A DNA stretch of 64,000 bases. Origin: Prostheceraeus crozeri (lineage: Eukaryota > Platyhelminthes > Polycladida > Euryleptidae). The notes under the pieces were generated by a model. That model did no database searches and was not told the origin of the DNA. It saw only the letters and a program-made list of their open reading frames with translations. Numbering within the stretch: the first letter of the stretch is position 1; every line of letters starts with the position of its first letter. The stretch lies in contig CAJQUW010006842.1 of assembly GCA_907163375.1 (NCBI GenBank), positions 67,001 through 131,000 of the forward strand, given 5' to 3'. The position numbers and the translations under genes were made by a program. Of this stretch, positions 47,730-60,275 are shown in pieces.

Positions 47730-50700
47730 TTATTAATGAGCAAAATAAAAGACTATTCATTAGAAATAACGATTCGAATATAAAATGGCAAAACCTGACA
47801 AGTAAAGAAAAAGGTCTCAAGGCACTTATCAAAAGAGAGAAGAAAGAAGACATTGTCATCTATCAAACTGACAGAAGTGGGCGATTCTCAGTCGACACAA
47901 AAAGTAATTACAAAGAAATGAGGAAACAACACATTGCAAATGACAGTGACATTATAGAATGTGAAATCACAAAAATTGAACAGCAAATGAACGCACATGC
48001 AGTATTTTGGGCAAGAATGCTACAGGCTGGATATTTTACCAACGATCACTTGAGAATCAGAAATAACATGATCAACAATGGTAGCAATATGCCTCCACTA
48101 TACACGTTGAGAAAAGATCACAAAGAATGCTTGGATACATCAATAGGTCCTGCAGGTAGACCAGTTTGCGGATCGGTTAACTCTCCGAACAATCAATTAT
48201 CTCACCTGTTGAGTATTATTGTATCATAAATCTGGATAAACGATAAAAAGACTGTTTGCCTCAACACAGAAGAGCTAATTGCCGACTTCAACAGAGTTAA
48301 TGATTTGAATTCAACACAAAATATCATAATAGGCTCAGCAGATGTTAAAGCATTATATTCCAGTCTGAACATTGAGTTTACTATTGAAAAAGTTTGTGGA
48401 CCGTTTGAAAAATCAGAAATCAAAATGGAAGGCATAGACTATCGTGAAATAGGATTATATCTTTCTTTGAATAAATCCAAAGAAGAACTTATTGAAATGG
48501 GGATATCAAATTTCTGTCCAACCAGAAAGACGAATGTCGGAAGACCACCAACCATTACAGGCAATGGAATGGAAGAACAGATAAATAAAAGATACGCGAT
48601 GTGGAAACATCCTTGCATGGTTCCAGAAAATGAACACTCAAAAAAAAAAATATTAACAGGAGCCATCAAAATCGGTTTGCAAACAGTAATGAAAAATCAC
48701 ATATACAAGTTTGATGACCATATCAAATTACAAAAAGATGGTGGACCAATCGGACTTGAATTGACTGGAGTAATCGCACAAATCTTCATGATGTGGTGGG
48801 ATGAAAAACTAATCGAGGAACTAGATCAAAGCAATATACACTGTATGCTAATGAAAAGATATGTTGATGATATAACGTTGATATTGTCCTACGAGAATGA
48901 GGTAATGAGTCAACAGCAAGATGATATTGAAGAAATAGAAAATGACAAAAATATTATGAAAATGGTACAAGAAATTGGAAATGAAATTCATCAATCCATT
49001 CAATTAGAAACTGATTTCCCTTCCAAACACTCGATGAGAACAGTAAAGTAAAGAATATATTACATGAAATTTACATGAAAAGTATAGCTTCAAAAATGGT
49101 TATTCACGCAAGAACGTCGCCATCATGGAGTACAAAAAGGACTATTCTCACACAACAAATGCTGAGAATTTTGCTCAACTGTAGTCAACACTTACCATAG
49201 AATCAAACAGTCAAGCATTTAACAGAAATGAGTAAGAGAATGCAATATTCTGGTTATGTTCAAAAATTTAGAACGCAAATCACAGAGTCAGCATTAAATG
49301 CTTACAACAAAATAAAAGAAAATGACAGAAACAAAATCAGACCAATGTATAGACCAAGAGAATGGCAACAAGCTGAGAGAAGAAGAGTGAAACAAACGAA
49401 AAAGAGAACTTGGTGCAAGAAAGATAATTATTACGAAAGTGTGTTATTCATTCAATTAACCCCAAATTCGACACTGAAGAAAGAGTTATAAAGCGAAATA
49501 AAAAAACTGGATTCAAAATCAAAGTTATAGCAACAACAAAAGATACCTTAAAATCAAAACTACACTGTTAATCGCTCAATACCAATCACATACGAAGGAT
49601 GCATACCAAAATATTTTTTGGTATATTTCTGTATATATTTGTATGCTTTTCGTATGATATTTCAAGTGTGGTATGATTTACATACTAAAGCCATACCAGC
49701 ACAATGTTAAAAGAAAGCATCAATCACGTCCAAAGTATGTTGATTTAATGCCCTTTTGTCAATAAAGATCACACCAATGTTACTACTGTTTTGTAAGATA
49801 ATGACATTCAAGAGTCATACTTTCAGTACTGAATTCGATATTAATACATGTAATTCAGATGCATTTCAAAAATAATCAATAAATATTCAACCATCAACAA
49901 GTATGCATTATATAATTTTGAAATTAAGCATTTTATCAATCCGAAATAAAAATACATTATAATTCATGAACGCAAAAATAGTTATGTTTGAGATATATAA
50001 GTCAACATGATTGCACGAAAAATATCGTTTGAATGAATTGATGTTAATCAATTTGGTTCATAATGTAGAGCTAACTAAGCGTCCTGTTAAAGTTGCTAGA
50101 CAAGTGGCAACGACGACAAACACGTGGAGCATAAAATTCATAAAAAATCTAATCCAATGAAATATCACACTATCAAAAAGAAATATTCACGACTGGTATT
50201 ACTGAAAACGTTATTTGACAATGTCATGTAATATACATATATACGAGTATATATTTGCTATGTGACTTAAAGCTCAACATATCAGAGGCATACAAAAGGC
50301 ATACGAATGAGGATGAATTTGCATCGGATCTCGTACATAAAACATACCAACAACTCGTATTTCAGTGTAAAACAGCCAATCACAGATAGATTAGTTCGTA
50401 TCGCTACATGCCAATCACATACGAAAGTAAGTGAGATTTCGTATGAAAAACATACCAGATCTCTGTAAACATACGAGAATCTCGTATCACATTTTAGTTT
50501 CAAATTGTATGTGATTTTAGTATATGTGTGTATGCAAATTTCGCATCCAGCGATTTACAGTGTACAAAGATCAAATCCGTTTGAGAAAAAGAAGTGCACA
50601 GACGAATGCGTAGTATGCAAAAGTAATGGCAAAGGAAAATGTGATGAACAGGGAATAACTTACGAAATTGAATGTGAAGGATGCAAAGGGGTCTATATCG

Positions 50701-51003
50701 GAGAAACAGCAAGAAATGCGAAAATCAAAAGAAAAGAATATATAAAGCAAACGAGGGAAAAGAAGGATACATCAGGTTATGGAGACATTGCAAAGAACAT
50801 CATGACAACATAAAACAAGAATTTTCAATGAATATAATAAGTGTACATCATAATAACACAATGGAACGTCAAATAACGGAATCAGTCAATATCAAAAGCA
50901 GTATACAACAGAAAAGGATCGTCATTAACAACAAAACAGAGTGGAACCAACCTTACATGCCAACAGTGGCTATACAGAAGAACGAGAGAGATATAGAATA
51001 AAT
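47730..51003 (+). pseudogene. Penelope-like RT plus GIY-YIG endonuclease
   Basis: The N-terminal region has KWQNLTSKEKGLKALIKREK and TDRSGRFSV (about 47785-47900). The RT has an ADVKALYSSLN motif A (about 48340), KDGGPIGLELTG motif B (about 48735) and KRYVDDITLIL motif C (about 48856). It is followed by SASKMVIHARTS-type and RMQYSGYVQKFR segments. The last part before the insertion ends TLKSKL. After it come QRSNPFEKKKC, a CVVCKSNGKGKC zinc-like motif and YEIECEGCKGVYIGETARNA, the GIY-YIG endonuclease. Damage: an in-frame stop at 48227-48229, lost frame and missing residues around 49045-49075, a stop near 49489, and a frame change inside the GIY-YIG domain. Penelope-like elements copy RNA into DNA at nicked sites; this copy is dead. 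Confidence 0.8.
49563..50562. mobile_element. CACTG-ended DNA transposon, exactly 1000 bp, inside Penelope element
   Basis: The ends CACTGTTAATCGCT and, complementary, CACTGTAAATCGCT are inverted. TA flanks both sides (49561-49562 and 50563-50564). Removing the insertion and one TA joins codons for LKSKL and QRSNPF, the normal protein order. Subterminal 'catacgaa' and 'cgtatg' words are densely repeated on both sides. The CACTG start suggests an EnSpm/CACTA-type MITE, while the TA duplication would also suit other families. No coding. Confidence 0.8.
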
Positions 51004-51714
51004 TATTGTGAACTATGAGACTATTGAATACTGAACTATGCTATATGTGGATATTTTCTGGATATCGATAATGACAATGATAGTTAATAATTTTTGTAAA
51101 TGTTTGCTTAGGATTTCTTTCTATTTCAATAGATAAGGCCAGACCGGCGAAATATATTTCGATACATTTTATTAATTAATTTTTGTGCGCAGAAAGACTA
51201 GAATACTGAAAAACAATATTATTTTATTAATTTCAAAAATAATGATATCAAAGTCTTTCAGCACAACATCTATTGAAATTACTAAAAATATCCACTTCTA
51301 TCGGACATAAATGCAAAATTCCTCGGACACTAACGTGTCTTCGGAATCCATGCATTTATGTCCTCTAAAAGTGGATACTATTCCTATATTAGCATAGCAA
51401 ACTTATATTACATTTGGTTCACTGAAATTGCATTATCAATCTAATAAGATATCCATATTCCGTTTAAAATCATTGCATAATGCAGTAAGGAAATGTTCAC
51501 AATCTTCACTGCTCTTGTAGGCCTACTGTGGAAATCACTGGAAAATTGCTTGATCGGAAATGAGACTGCTCCCAGATCTTCAAGGCTTCAGAAAGTTTCA
51601 GAAGCTTCACGACTAAAGTGTATCTTCTTTTTCCAATTATTTTTTGTGATCAACTATTTGTCTATTCAAAAAGATGAACTTTCTTGCTTGTACACTTATG
51701 ATCAAATAAGAGCT
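51004..51714 (+). other. Penelope 3' region and spacer before the LINE
   Basis: Non-coding apart from a weak open frame (51493-51720). It includes the palindrome at 51289-51377. The same block recurs at 62135-62840. Confidence 0.55.
51289..51377. repeat. Imperfect palindrome, 89 bp
   Basis: Arms of about 42 bp ('tatccactt', 'gacataaatgca', 'cggacac' against their complements) around a 4-bp loop. A second copy lies at 62421-62509. Confidence 0.8.
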
Positions 51715-51811
51715 TCATGAATGAATGGATGAATAGTCATATATTTCATCAGTGATAATCAAAAATACATCAAAAGTGGAGCATACATTACAAGTGAAAT
51801 AAGAAAAGAAG

Positions 51812-53167
51812 TCATAAAGTCACAAAACGGTTTGAAATGCGTGCGGCCATAACAGGAAAGTAGTTTTTAAGTCTTACTGTTTTACATAACGGGATTGACA
51901 GTCTACCATTTCTAAAATACATTAGTGCATTTATGGGATGTTCAGGATTGTGTACTTCATTTATCAATTTCATATAAGCAGATTTACGTTTTTCAAAAAA
52001 CATGTTCTTAAATTCACAATTACATTCGGATTTACATATAACTCGCTTTGAACGTTTGAAAACACGCTTTACAGTTGACGTGATCTGTGCATTGATACTA
52101 CCGAAAAGGGTTATACAATATAGCAAAATGTTTTCAATCATAGCACTATATGCCATCCACAGATCGTCGTGGCTTAAAGAATTTCTCAAAACTTTTAAAA
52201 GGTACATACGTTGAGAACATTTTCTTTCAATAGCTTCAAAATGAGGAGTCCATGACAGCTTATTGCTCCAAACAACAACTAAGATGTTAATGACATCTAC
52301 GACTTGAAATGGAAGTCTATCCAGCATACAATCGACAGCTTTGTTCTTCTTGGTAAAAATCACTATTTTATTTTTCTTCTCATTTATACGCACTAAGTTT
52401 GAAGAAGACCATTGCTGTATGTATTCGACCTCATTCTTCACACTCAGTAAAGATTCTTCTAATTGATGGTCAGAAAAAAGAATAATTTCATAAATATCAT
52501 CAGCGTACTGAACAAATTTTGTGGACAACAATTTCGGCTTCAAATCATAGCAATAAAGAAGAAACAAAAATGGACCCAAAAGAGAACCTTGTAGAAACCC
52601 ACTTGTTACACAGGCTTTCTCACTTAGTGCATACTTTACACGAACTCTTTGAAAACGATCAGTTAAATATCTTGTCAACCATACAATAAAACCGGTGGGA
52701 AAGTTGAGCATTTTGAGTTTGTCAATCAATATGCTGTGAGATATTCTATCGAACGCCTTAGAAAAATCAAAATTGACTAACATGCATCCATCAAAGGCAT
52801 CACTTTCCAGGCACGATGTCACATGGTCATGAATAGAAATAAGTGCACACCTGCAGTCAGACAAAGGTTTGTAACTAAACTGATGTGATGGGATCTTCGA
52901 GAGAATTGTCGATTTAATATATTTCAAAACATGCATTTCAAGTACTTTACTTGGCACACTTAAGACTGTGATTGGCCTCACATCATTTAAGTTAGCAGGA
53001 GACGACTTTGGAACAGGGGATACAGCACATGATTTGAGAATTCGAGGAACATAGCGTCGAATAGTATGACATAGAGGTTCGCAAATGTATGGCGCAGCTA
53101 ACTGGTAGGCCTTGAGTGGAATACCATCAGAACCACTTGATTTATTCACGGACAAGTTATCAAGCAC
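51812..53167 (-). CDS. LINE reverse transcriptase, open segment (451 aa)
   Basis: Residues about 7-20 VNKSSGSDGIPLKA and PVPKSSPANLNDVRPITVLS are the start of the fingers. NFDFSKAFDRISH holds the first catalytic Asp, QGSLLGPFLFLLY is the template-grip motif, and FVQYADDIYEII has the AD-D pair. The thumb follows with WSSSNLVRINEKK, and the C-terminal part has SKRVICKSECNCEF. Upstream, RT sequence continues in another frame (53436-53230: FAETFNP), so a frameshift lies near 53230. The product would prime cDNA synthesis at a nicked target. The same sequence in the second copy (62938-63989) has an extra frame change near 63490. Confidence 0.88.
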   Translation of the reverse strand: MLDNLSVNKSSGSDGIPLKAYQLAAPYICEPLCHTIRRYVPRILKSCAVSPVPKSSPANLNDVRPITVLSVPSKVLEMHVLKYIKSTILSKIPSHQFSYKPLSDCRCALISIHDHVTSCLESDAFDGCMLVNFDFSKAFDRISHSILIDKLKMLNFPTGFIVWLTRYLTDRFQRVRVKYALSEKACVTSGFLQGSLLGPFLFLLYCYDLKPKLLSTKFVQYADDIYEIILFSDHQLEESLLSVKNEVEYIQQWSSSNLVRINEKKNKIVIFTKKNKAVDCMLDRLPFQVVDVINILVVVWSNKLSWTPHFEAIERKCSQRMYLLKVLRNSLSHDDLWMAYSAMIENILLYCITLFGSINAQITSTVKRVFKRSKRVICKSECNCEFKNMFFEKRKSAYMKLINEVHNPEHPINALMYFRNGRLSIPLCKTVRLKNYFPVMAARISNRFVTL

Positions 53168-53459
53168 AGAAAATATTTCGCAAGGTTCAGATAATGGACA
53201 CCAATCATGTGAATCAACTGTGTCACTGATAGATGAGTGGGGTTGAAGGTCTCTGCGAAAACGCTATTAATTTTGTTGGTAGCACTTTCAATACTGGGAA
53301 ACTGTGATAAAAGATGATCAAGGGCACTACCCGATGATTTCCCTCGAGCTTCAGACACAACAGTCCATATATTTCTTGGGGACGGACTTGATTTCTTCAC
53401 CCAGTTTACTTTGGCTCTCGTAATTTCCTCTTGCACCTTTTGCTTGAAAATATGGTAGC

Positions 53460-54397
53460 CTACTTATTGAAATCTTTCTCGCGATATGCTGCCCATCTGC
53501 GGTTGATCAATTCTTTCAAATAAGGATTCATCCAAGGCTTGTCCCTTTCTCTCATAAGAACAGAATGCCAAAGAATAGCGGCAAAATATGTGCCAAAAAT
53601 AGAAAAGAACAGTTCAATCTTGGTATCTAAATCATCTACGAAGTAGATTTGATGAAAAGAGGCTGAATTGAGTCTTTCAAGAAATCGGTGAATATGAGTA
53701 GCACTCCAATCAAACCATCGACGCTCCTGAACAATTTGGTTATTGTAGACGGTATAGGGATTGAGAAAAATTTGAGCATGTGACCCTTTACGTCGAGATG
53801 AAAGAGGTGCGCCGATATCAGTGAAATCATACATATCATTTAAAGATTTGCTAACAAGAAATTTGTCAATACAGGATTGACCTCGTGCTGGTAAATTCAC
53901 TTTATCATGCAAATCAAGACTTCTGAAAAGTAGGTCAGTGTCCAAGTCATTAAAATCACCACCTATGATCAAATGTACATCACAGAAACTGCTTGTGTAA
54001 CTATCTAGTGAATCTACTCGTATAAGGAAATCGAGTATTTCACATTTATGAAGAGAATTCAAATTCGGAGGATAATACAAAGCACATAATAAATAAAGTT
54101 GATTATCAAACTTAAAAGATGCAGCAATTGATTCGCATGAGATGGGAGGCAGACAATTTTGAACCTGACAGTGGCCTAGACTGGAATGAATCCAAACAAC
54201 AACTCCACCTCCTAAATGATTTTTCTGTCACATCTGAATATGGTATATCCCTTGATTTGAAACATCGAGCAGTCATGCGTGTCATTTAAACAAGATTCGG
54301 TAATTATCATAATGTCGGGATTCAAGGCAACACAAGTGACTCTCAAATCATCAAGTTTACCAACTGCAGCTATAGAACGAGCATTAGTCATATACAC
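53460..54397 (-). pseudogene. LINE AP-like endonuclease
   Basis: 54397-54212 reads NARSIAAVGKLDDLRVTCVA and PDIMIITESCLND (active-site Glu). After a break, 54080-53460 reads LIIGGDFNDLD (catalytic D and N) and RGQSCIDKFLVS, then a linker to RT. The segments are out of frame and another frame change follows KDFNK. The domain nicks target DNA in intact elements. Confidence 0.8.
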
Positions 54398-54418
54398 CTT
54401 TGGAACAGCATTATTTTG

Positions 54419-55283
54419 TCAAAAGCCCCGATTTGTATTGGAAGCACGTGGAACCACTTTTTTATTCTTTATAATGACGTTCTCACCAAGACCACGACGA
54501 TAATTGAGTTCATTTCTTAATTTCTTATCTTCTTCCAATTCTCTAGGAGTCATATCAGGTTTCAGATAAACTTTCTTGAAGATTAGATTTCCGTCATTGT
54601 TCACTCTTGATAATTTAGGTGCAGACTTCATGACTGATATTTTTGCATCATAACTGGAGAAAATAACTTTTAAAGGCCGAGGTCTCGACCCTTTGGCACC
54701 TATGCGGAAGAAACGGCGGAATTGATAATCACTAGAAGCACCATTTTCACTCAAAGATGATGTCTAGATGCCTCTTATCGAAGTCCTTCTGCTCAGGTCC
54801 ATCTGTCTGGCATTCCGGAATACCAAAGAACAGTACATTACTTTTACGAAGCTCTCGGTCTTGTAGCTCATTTATGATGTCATCTTGCACATTGAATTGA
54901 ATGCTGTCAATTCTCGCGTTGATGGAGTCAATCTTAGCATTCAAATTCTCTTCGGCCTCAGCAATAAGCACCTTACTTTCCTTGAGAAGGTCACTCTTGA
55001 TTTAACTTACAGCATCTACAACAGCTGTTTTCACCTCACAAGGATCTAAAGTGCGGGACAAGTCAATGTTCTCAAGGGCTGTCATATCATATTTTAAAGC
55101 AGAACATAACTGTGGCTTTGTCATTTTGTTTAGTTGTGAGAAAGACATCTTCCTAACCTCATCAAAAGTAACCTTTTCAATGTTTGGAGAATTTGTTGCG
55201 CTTGATGATAACGATGCGTTACGTGGCGTGGCATGATCAACAATGAAATGCTGAGTTGAAAAAGATTTAATGCTGCGCAGCAA
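54419..55283 (-). pseudogene. LINE ORF1-like RNA-binding protein
   Basis: 55283-55002 is an N-terminal segment. Next comes a coiled-coil-like NLNAKIDSINARIDSIQFNV (about 54945) and RKSNVLFFGIPE (an RRM-like strand start, about 54845). 54754-54419 has RPRPLKVIFSSYDAKISVMK and LRNELNYRR, the layout of LINE ORF1 RRM/CTD proteins. A stop separates the first two parts (about 55002) and a frame change the last. A further C/H-rich peptide (VECCGHVYNFSACI, about 55440-55400) may be its PHD-like start. Confidence 0.65.
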
Positions 55284-55500
55284 AATTGACCCTCGTACAT
55301 CTCACTCTATAACCGAACCTTGACACCACCAGACTACCCACACAACAGCAAATCAGCTGTCACTTTGGATACCGATTCCGGGAATCACGAAATCCTGTGC
55401 AATGCGTGCACTGAAATTGTAAACGTGACCACAGCACTCGACTCGATAACTACAATTCAGAGTGTGAAGAGGATATTTCGTGACACCGAAGGATTACAAA

Positions 55501-58002
55501 TCTGATGTGAATAGTTAGCGGAGTGCGAATATGACGCGAAGCACGATGATCAGACAGAGACAAACTCGGGGGAAAACGGAGCACCACAACCAGAGATAAC
55601 GCAAAAACACTGAAATTCACTGAGAGAGCATATGACTGACCGACCGCCGCACAACGACGCATGTTGAAGTTTATCGAAATATATTTTTTGCTCCACACTT
55701 TCAACAAATTGACATCAACAATCCAGATATGCACAACACAATAATGACCGAAAAATGCATGTTGGTCTACTGACAACTAAATGTTTGTCGAAGATTTTAA
55801 ATGAAGGTGATATCAACACAGAAAAAGTAATCATTTCCCATTTGGGTGTAAAAGTATTTTGCATCACGGATGCGGTGTGCAAAAATAGAAATATAGGAAT
55901 TATCGCGTCTTCCATTTGCTGAAAAACTATTGAGCCTGCAACATGCAAAGCTCGATAGCTTTTCTTTAAGATCAGAATGTTCATTCCAAAACGCACTTCA
56001 TTTTTTCAATAGACTCAAAATGCTTCTACCGTTCCACAACATTGATTCCATCTCGTGCTTAGAAAACGAAATTATTGAGCACTAGCAGCTTCGGCAGAAA
56101 AACCGATTGAAGCATTAAAATGAAAGTAATAGTTTTAGGTATTTTAGGTAACAAAAGAAGACTGTTTAAAAATTTGTAGCTTTCCTGTTGAAAGATTTTG
56201 CACCAAAGAATTGGTTGTTTTGATTTAATTGCTTTGCCACTAGACCTAATGTCTTCATTAAAAGTGAATTGCATTGTTGTTGTGTTTTGTTCATATACGC
56301 ATGAAAAGTGCATCATCAAAGCAATCAAGAAATATATAATATATATAAATTTTATTATATATTATATATAAAAATATAATTAATTTCCCCTACGTGCCTT
56401 AGAAAATTTGCAATCTACAAATTATGGATACATTTGATTACCATTTTAATTGCCAATACACGCGTAATGCTGCTAACTGCAGTAAATCTCATGAATATTT
56501 CTAGGTTCCTCGGCTATCCGTTTTTACTATTAGTACCGTAGCATTTATCAAGAACAGTGACCTGTTTCTGAATAAACGGTTAATGAGCAATTCACGTTCC
56601 TTCTAATGTAGCTGATTAAGTGATTTCTTGCAATTTTCTGCTATTTAATCTTAGCTGCACGAGACTTGTGCTTGCTTAAAATGGCTGCAGATAATTGAAG
56701 GGGTCGAACGTATAAGGAGATAGACCACATTTTTTCAAAAACAGATATTTCACCCCATTTTGTGATAGATCTGGATGCTTCTTTTGACTGTGTTAAACGA
56801 TGATTGGAGGTTTTCTTATATGGTTTCCACAAAGTGCATAAGGGGATAAGCCACTGTATGTACTTGATGGTGCAAGGTCCGAAGCAGAAAATGGACAATC
56901 ATGTCGTTGTGCAATGGTCGGGTGCAAAAGCATTACTGATATCTTCCTTGTACCAGGTCACACACTCATTTATATGATCGAGACTTCAGGCACAAGGAAG
57001 AATCAAGCTGAAAAAGAGAACATGTTTATTGTACACTCTCCGGAATGAGCCGCAAGGATCTATTTCGTCAATATGTTTCAAGAACAGATGATGACACAAG
57101 ATTTCATTAAAATTTCCGATCATTCAATGAAGCTAGCAATGAAAACATGGGGATTTCAAAGCTCATGTTTTCCGATATGACGATAAAAATCAGAGAAAGG
57201 TGTTGTTGCCTGAGGTCTCCAAAGATGTTGCTTCAAATTCGCAATGTGGACTAAGAGCGACTGGAACCGGGCCGCTTTTTCCGGGCCTGGAAGAATTTTG
57301 TATCTTGGCCCGGGTGAGAAATTTCATCGTTTTACGCACCTTACCATCTTTACTGAAGATATCAATTACATTAGTTGAGTGCTATCGCCTTGAGAATCAT
57401 TCTAAAAATCTAAATGTTGATGCTTTGAATAATGAATAATGCTTATCATGATCGAATGCTTTAGGTCCTATGCACCACATGTAAGCAAATTGATAGCTGT
57501 TGAACATTAAGATGAACTTTCAAACATTGAACAGTGAATTTTCATTTGTTTTAAATAGACTTTCTCATATAACCTGCCAATAGTGCAGGTTTGTTATGGA
57601 ACTTTGACGAAATATAATATAATAATACAATATATAAATTATCAGAAGATAATTTGACGAAATGCACCATCTATTTTGAAATCTCTTTGTGTATTTCTGC
57701 CTTTAGAAAGTCATGCGCAAAGAAAAGTCAATGCAAGCTAAATAAATTAGAAATAAGCTGATTGACAAGTGACTTTGCTTCAAATATAACAAACGCTTCT
57801 ATAGCTAAACAGTGCTGTTCAGCAGAGAATTTGAAACGCGGACCCGGGCCGGTTCAACTCTGGTTTGAACCAAGGTCACCTTTCATACTAACAAGGCCAA
57901 CTTAAAATGTAAAATGATTGACATCCTATTGCAAAGAACATGCCAGAATTGTGTATGTCCTACCATGCTGTGAAGTTCACTTTAAAGCGTCAGTTTGAGA
58001 TC
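55501..58002. other. Gap, no gene
   Basis: 56336-56392 is AT-only microsatellite-like. Two GC-rich patches with 'cccgggcc' words (about 57265-57310 and 57838-57862; the second reads CAGAGTTGAACCGGCCCGGG in complement) may be hAT-like ends. The plus frame 57200-57439 has no motif. Confidence 0.4.
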
Positions 58003-58004
58003 TA

Positions 58005-60275
58005 AAAGGTACCGTAAAACGGGCAAATTCCAGCCACTTTTTTGGCTTCTTTTTGAATTTTCTGCTATATATTTCATATAGAGTACGAGTTATACCTTCA
58101 TGAACTGCAATTTTGGCTTTCTGAAGACAATCAAAATGAAAAATAGCTTGAACAATGAAATACGTGTATTTAAGAACAACTTAGATACGGGTACTTCGAA
58201 AAACGAAATATGGGTAACCTCAGCCACCAACAGAAATTTTAGCAAAACGAACTGTTAGTAACTAAAACAACAATTCAACACGCAATACAAAGTCAACAAC
58301 AGCTAATTGCAGTTAGAGCACACAAAAAATACATCACTCGTTTCATTATTACAGGCTCCGCAGGTCCATATTCTGCAAGACGTGCATTGGACCCAGTCTG
58401 GTCCATTATATCCGGCAAACGAAATTTTACACAATCCACATTCGTCATCCTCACTGCAAGTTGAGCTGTCTTCATACCGTCCGCATGTGTTGAATTCACA
58501 TTTGACGTTGAGGCGACACTGTGAGACGGGAGAATCGGTCGGCCAGCCGTCACCTTTGCCCCACGGGGTCTTCGTTGATTGGAAGTTTGACCGCGCATTT
58601 CTCGCAGCATCCTAATAAGGCTGGAATCCAGGTCACGTCTGATGGCTTCTTCGCCGTGGGTCTCGGACCTTATCAGGCGGCTCAGTGGAGCGTCTCGATT
58701 AATGGGGGAAAAGCCACACGCTCTGAATCCACTTATCAGATTCTGCTTGGAGGGACTCTCCACCATCTTCCACAACTGGAACAACATGACTCCGAACGAC
58801 TGCTTCGGAATAGGCCCAGTTGCCCTGGACTCCCGACGGAAGTTCTATAGGATGATCCTCCACTTGGCTTTCACAGTTCTGAACACAGCGACGTCAAGAG
58901 GTTGAAGAAGGTGGGTAGAGTTAGGTGGAAGAGCGATGAATTTGATGTTGTATGCAGCAGCCATTTCGATCAATTCAACAGAGAAATGCGCTGCTAAATT
59001 ATCACCGATCACGAACTTTTCTCCGTGAAGATCCCTAACTGCAGGGATTAGAGTGTCACGAAACCAGGCTGCGAAAGAGTAGTCTTTATCAAACCATCCA
59101 CTTTTCGAACAGTTGAACACAGTTCCACGTGGTGCACCTTGCGTCCAAATCTCGTAAACACTGCGATTTGTAGATGACGTAGGGCGGAAGAAGCTTTCCG
59201 TCAGCGGAACCGCAAAACATCAGGGAGATATTGGTCTTTGAATGTTCCTGAACGATTTCGATGCGACGTGTTCTCCGCTTTGCAATCACTTTTTGAGAAC
59301 CAGGATTATCTGACAGTGCGGTCTCGTCGTAGTTGAAGACATGAGAAGGAGAAGCTTCTGATAATCCACATTGCGACAGTTCATCGAAGAAAGCGTTCAC
59401 CGTTTCTGGTCGAAGTGATGACCTGCTGCGTTTGATATTGCATCCCTGACGAAGAACCAGATTGTGTCTGGTCATAAAAGAGTTCACCCAGTCACTTCCT
59501 GGTCGATTATTTGTGAATAGCTCAACTTCACGACCTTTGGATGCTAGATATCGACAGACGAGGTCTTGAAGAAGTTGTTTAGTCAGACCGAATCCCCACT
59601 TGGTAATAGTCTGAATTGTTCGAGCGATGACTTGTTCTTCAGTTTGCGAAAGTTCTGTGGGTCTGCCAGGTCCCGCAACTATCTCATTCTTCTATGATGC
59701 CTTGATATGACGCTGTAGTGTTTCGCGATTGACATGATAAGCATCGGCAGCTTTTCTTTGTGACATTCGGTTTTCACGAACAGCGCTGACAGCTAACTGC
59801 ATATCGTCATCCCTGTAGCTCTTGACGGTTTTCTTCGTGGCCATCACTAACAGCAATCACACATTCGAATGTCACAAGAAAGAAAATTCATTCAGAAAAT
59901 ACGGAATCAAATTCGTTGATCGTCGTGACAGAGATCATGCGCAGGTGCAGGTGAGGACGCAAATCGATAAGACACGCGACTGTGTGCGACATAGATATCT
60001 GATTCATCGCTTCATCGCTGGCAGCACAGTCGAATTAGCAACAATGGGTAATGTCAGCCACCAACGATATTTACGATTTTTTTTAATTTTACGAATTACA
60101 AGCTCCGAAAGCAACTGTAACTAATCCAATTGTTCTGAAATGTCAAAAATGAAATCAGCAAAGAGTGTGAGCATCAGTTTTTAGGTAACTGTGAATGAAA
60201 AGAGTTTTTTGCACTTTTTTGATAAGTGGCTGACATTACCCCTGGTGGCTGACATTTGCCAGTTTTACGGTACCT
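58005..60275 (-). mobile_element. Pogo/Jerky-type DNA transposon, about 2.27 kb
   Basis: The inverted termini AGGTACCGTAAAACGGGCAA (left) and, in complement, AGGTACCGTAAAACTGGCAA (right) continue with 'cagccac'. TA flanks are likely at 58003-58004 and 60276-60277, with a 1-2 bp uncertainty. It encloses one transposase gene on minus. Its termini and protein differ from the Tigger at 44586, so the two are separate families. Confidence 0.85.
58293..59844 (-). pseudogene. Pogo/Jerky-like transposase (CENP-B HTH, DDE_1)
   Basis: ATG at 59844. Residues about 10-48 form a psq-type HTH (YRDDDMQLAVSAV...MSQRKAADAYHVNRETLQRH). A stop at 59692-59694 follows HIKAS. Then come the GRPTELSQTEEQV and GSDWVNSFMTRHNL CENP-B-type HTH. 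The DDE_1 domain has VFNYDETALSDNPG (first D), KFVIGDNLAAHFS (second D) and LPPNSTHLLQPLDVAVFRTV (third D). There is a frame change near 59185 and a stop at 58845-58847, with the C-terminal region continuing to 58293. All three catalytic acids remain, so decay is limited to about three lesions. A TA-directed cut-and-paste enzyme in the intact state. Confidence 0.87.

Larger units (their letters stand above)
47715..51170 (+). mobile_element. Penelope-like retroelement (GIY-YIG type), interrupted
   Basis: RT and GIY-YIG endonuclease segments lie in order on plus, split by a 1000-bp DNA insertion (49563-50562). The 3' region contains 'gaccggcgaaatatatttcgat' words (about 51145). The 5' limit is not visible. 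Confidence 0.8.
50250..52875 (+). repeat. Segmental duplication, copy 1
   Basis: Matches 61382-64000 at an offset of about 11.13 kb with only scattered differences. It covers the right third of the CACTG element, the GIY-YIG part, the palindrome and the LINE 3' half. The match continues to the window end. Confidence 0.9.
51715..55500 (-). mobile_element. CR1/Jockey-like LINE, long but damaged copy
   Basis: On minus the order is ORF1 (about 55440-54419), apurinic-type endonuclease (54397-53460), RT (53436-51812) and a 3' end with 'attcattcat' repeats (about 51713-51730). Clade by eye is CR1/Jockey group, not resolved further. Several frame changes and stops separate the segments, but RT is long and open. 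Confidence 0.85.

Noticed and set aside
57200-57439. 79-codon plus-strand open frame
   Set aside because: It overlaps GC-rich repeat words; no domain.
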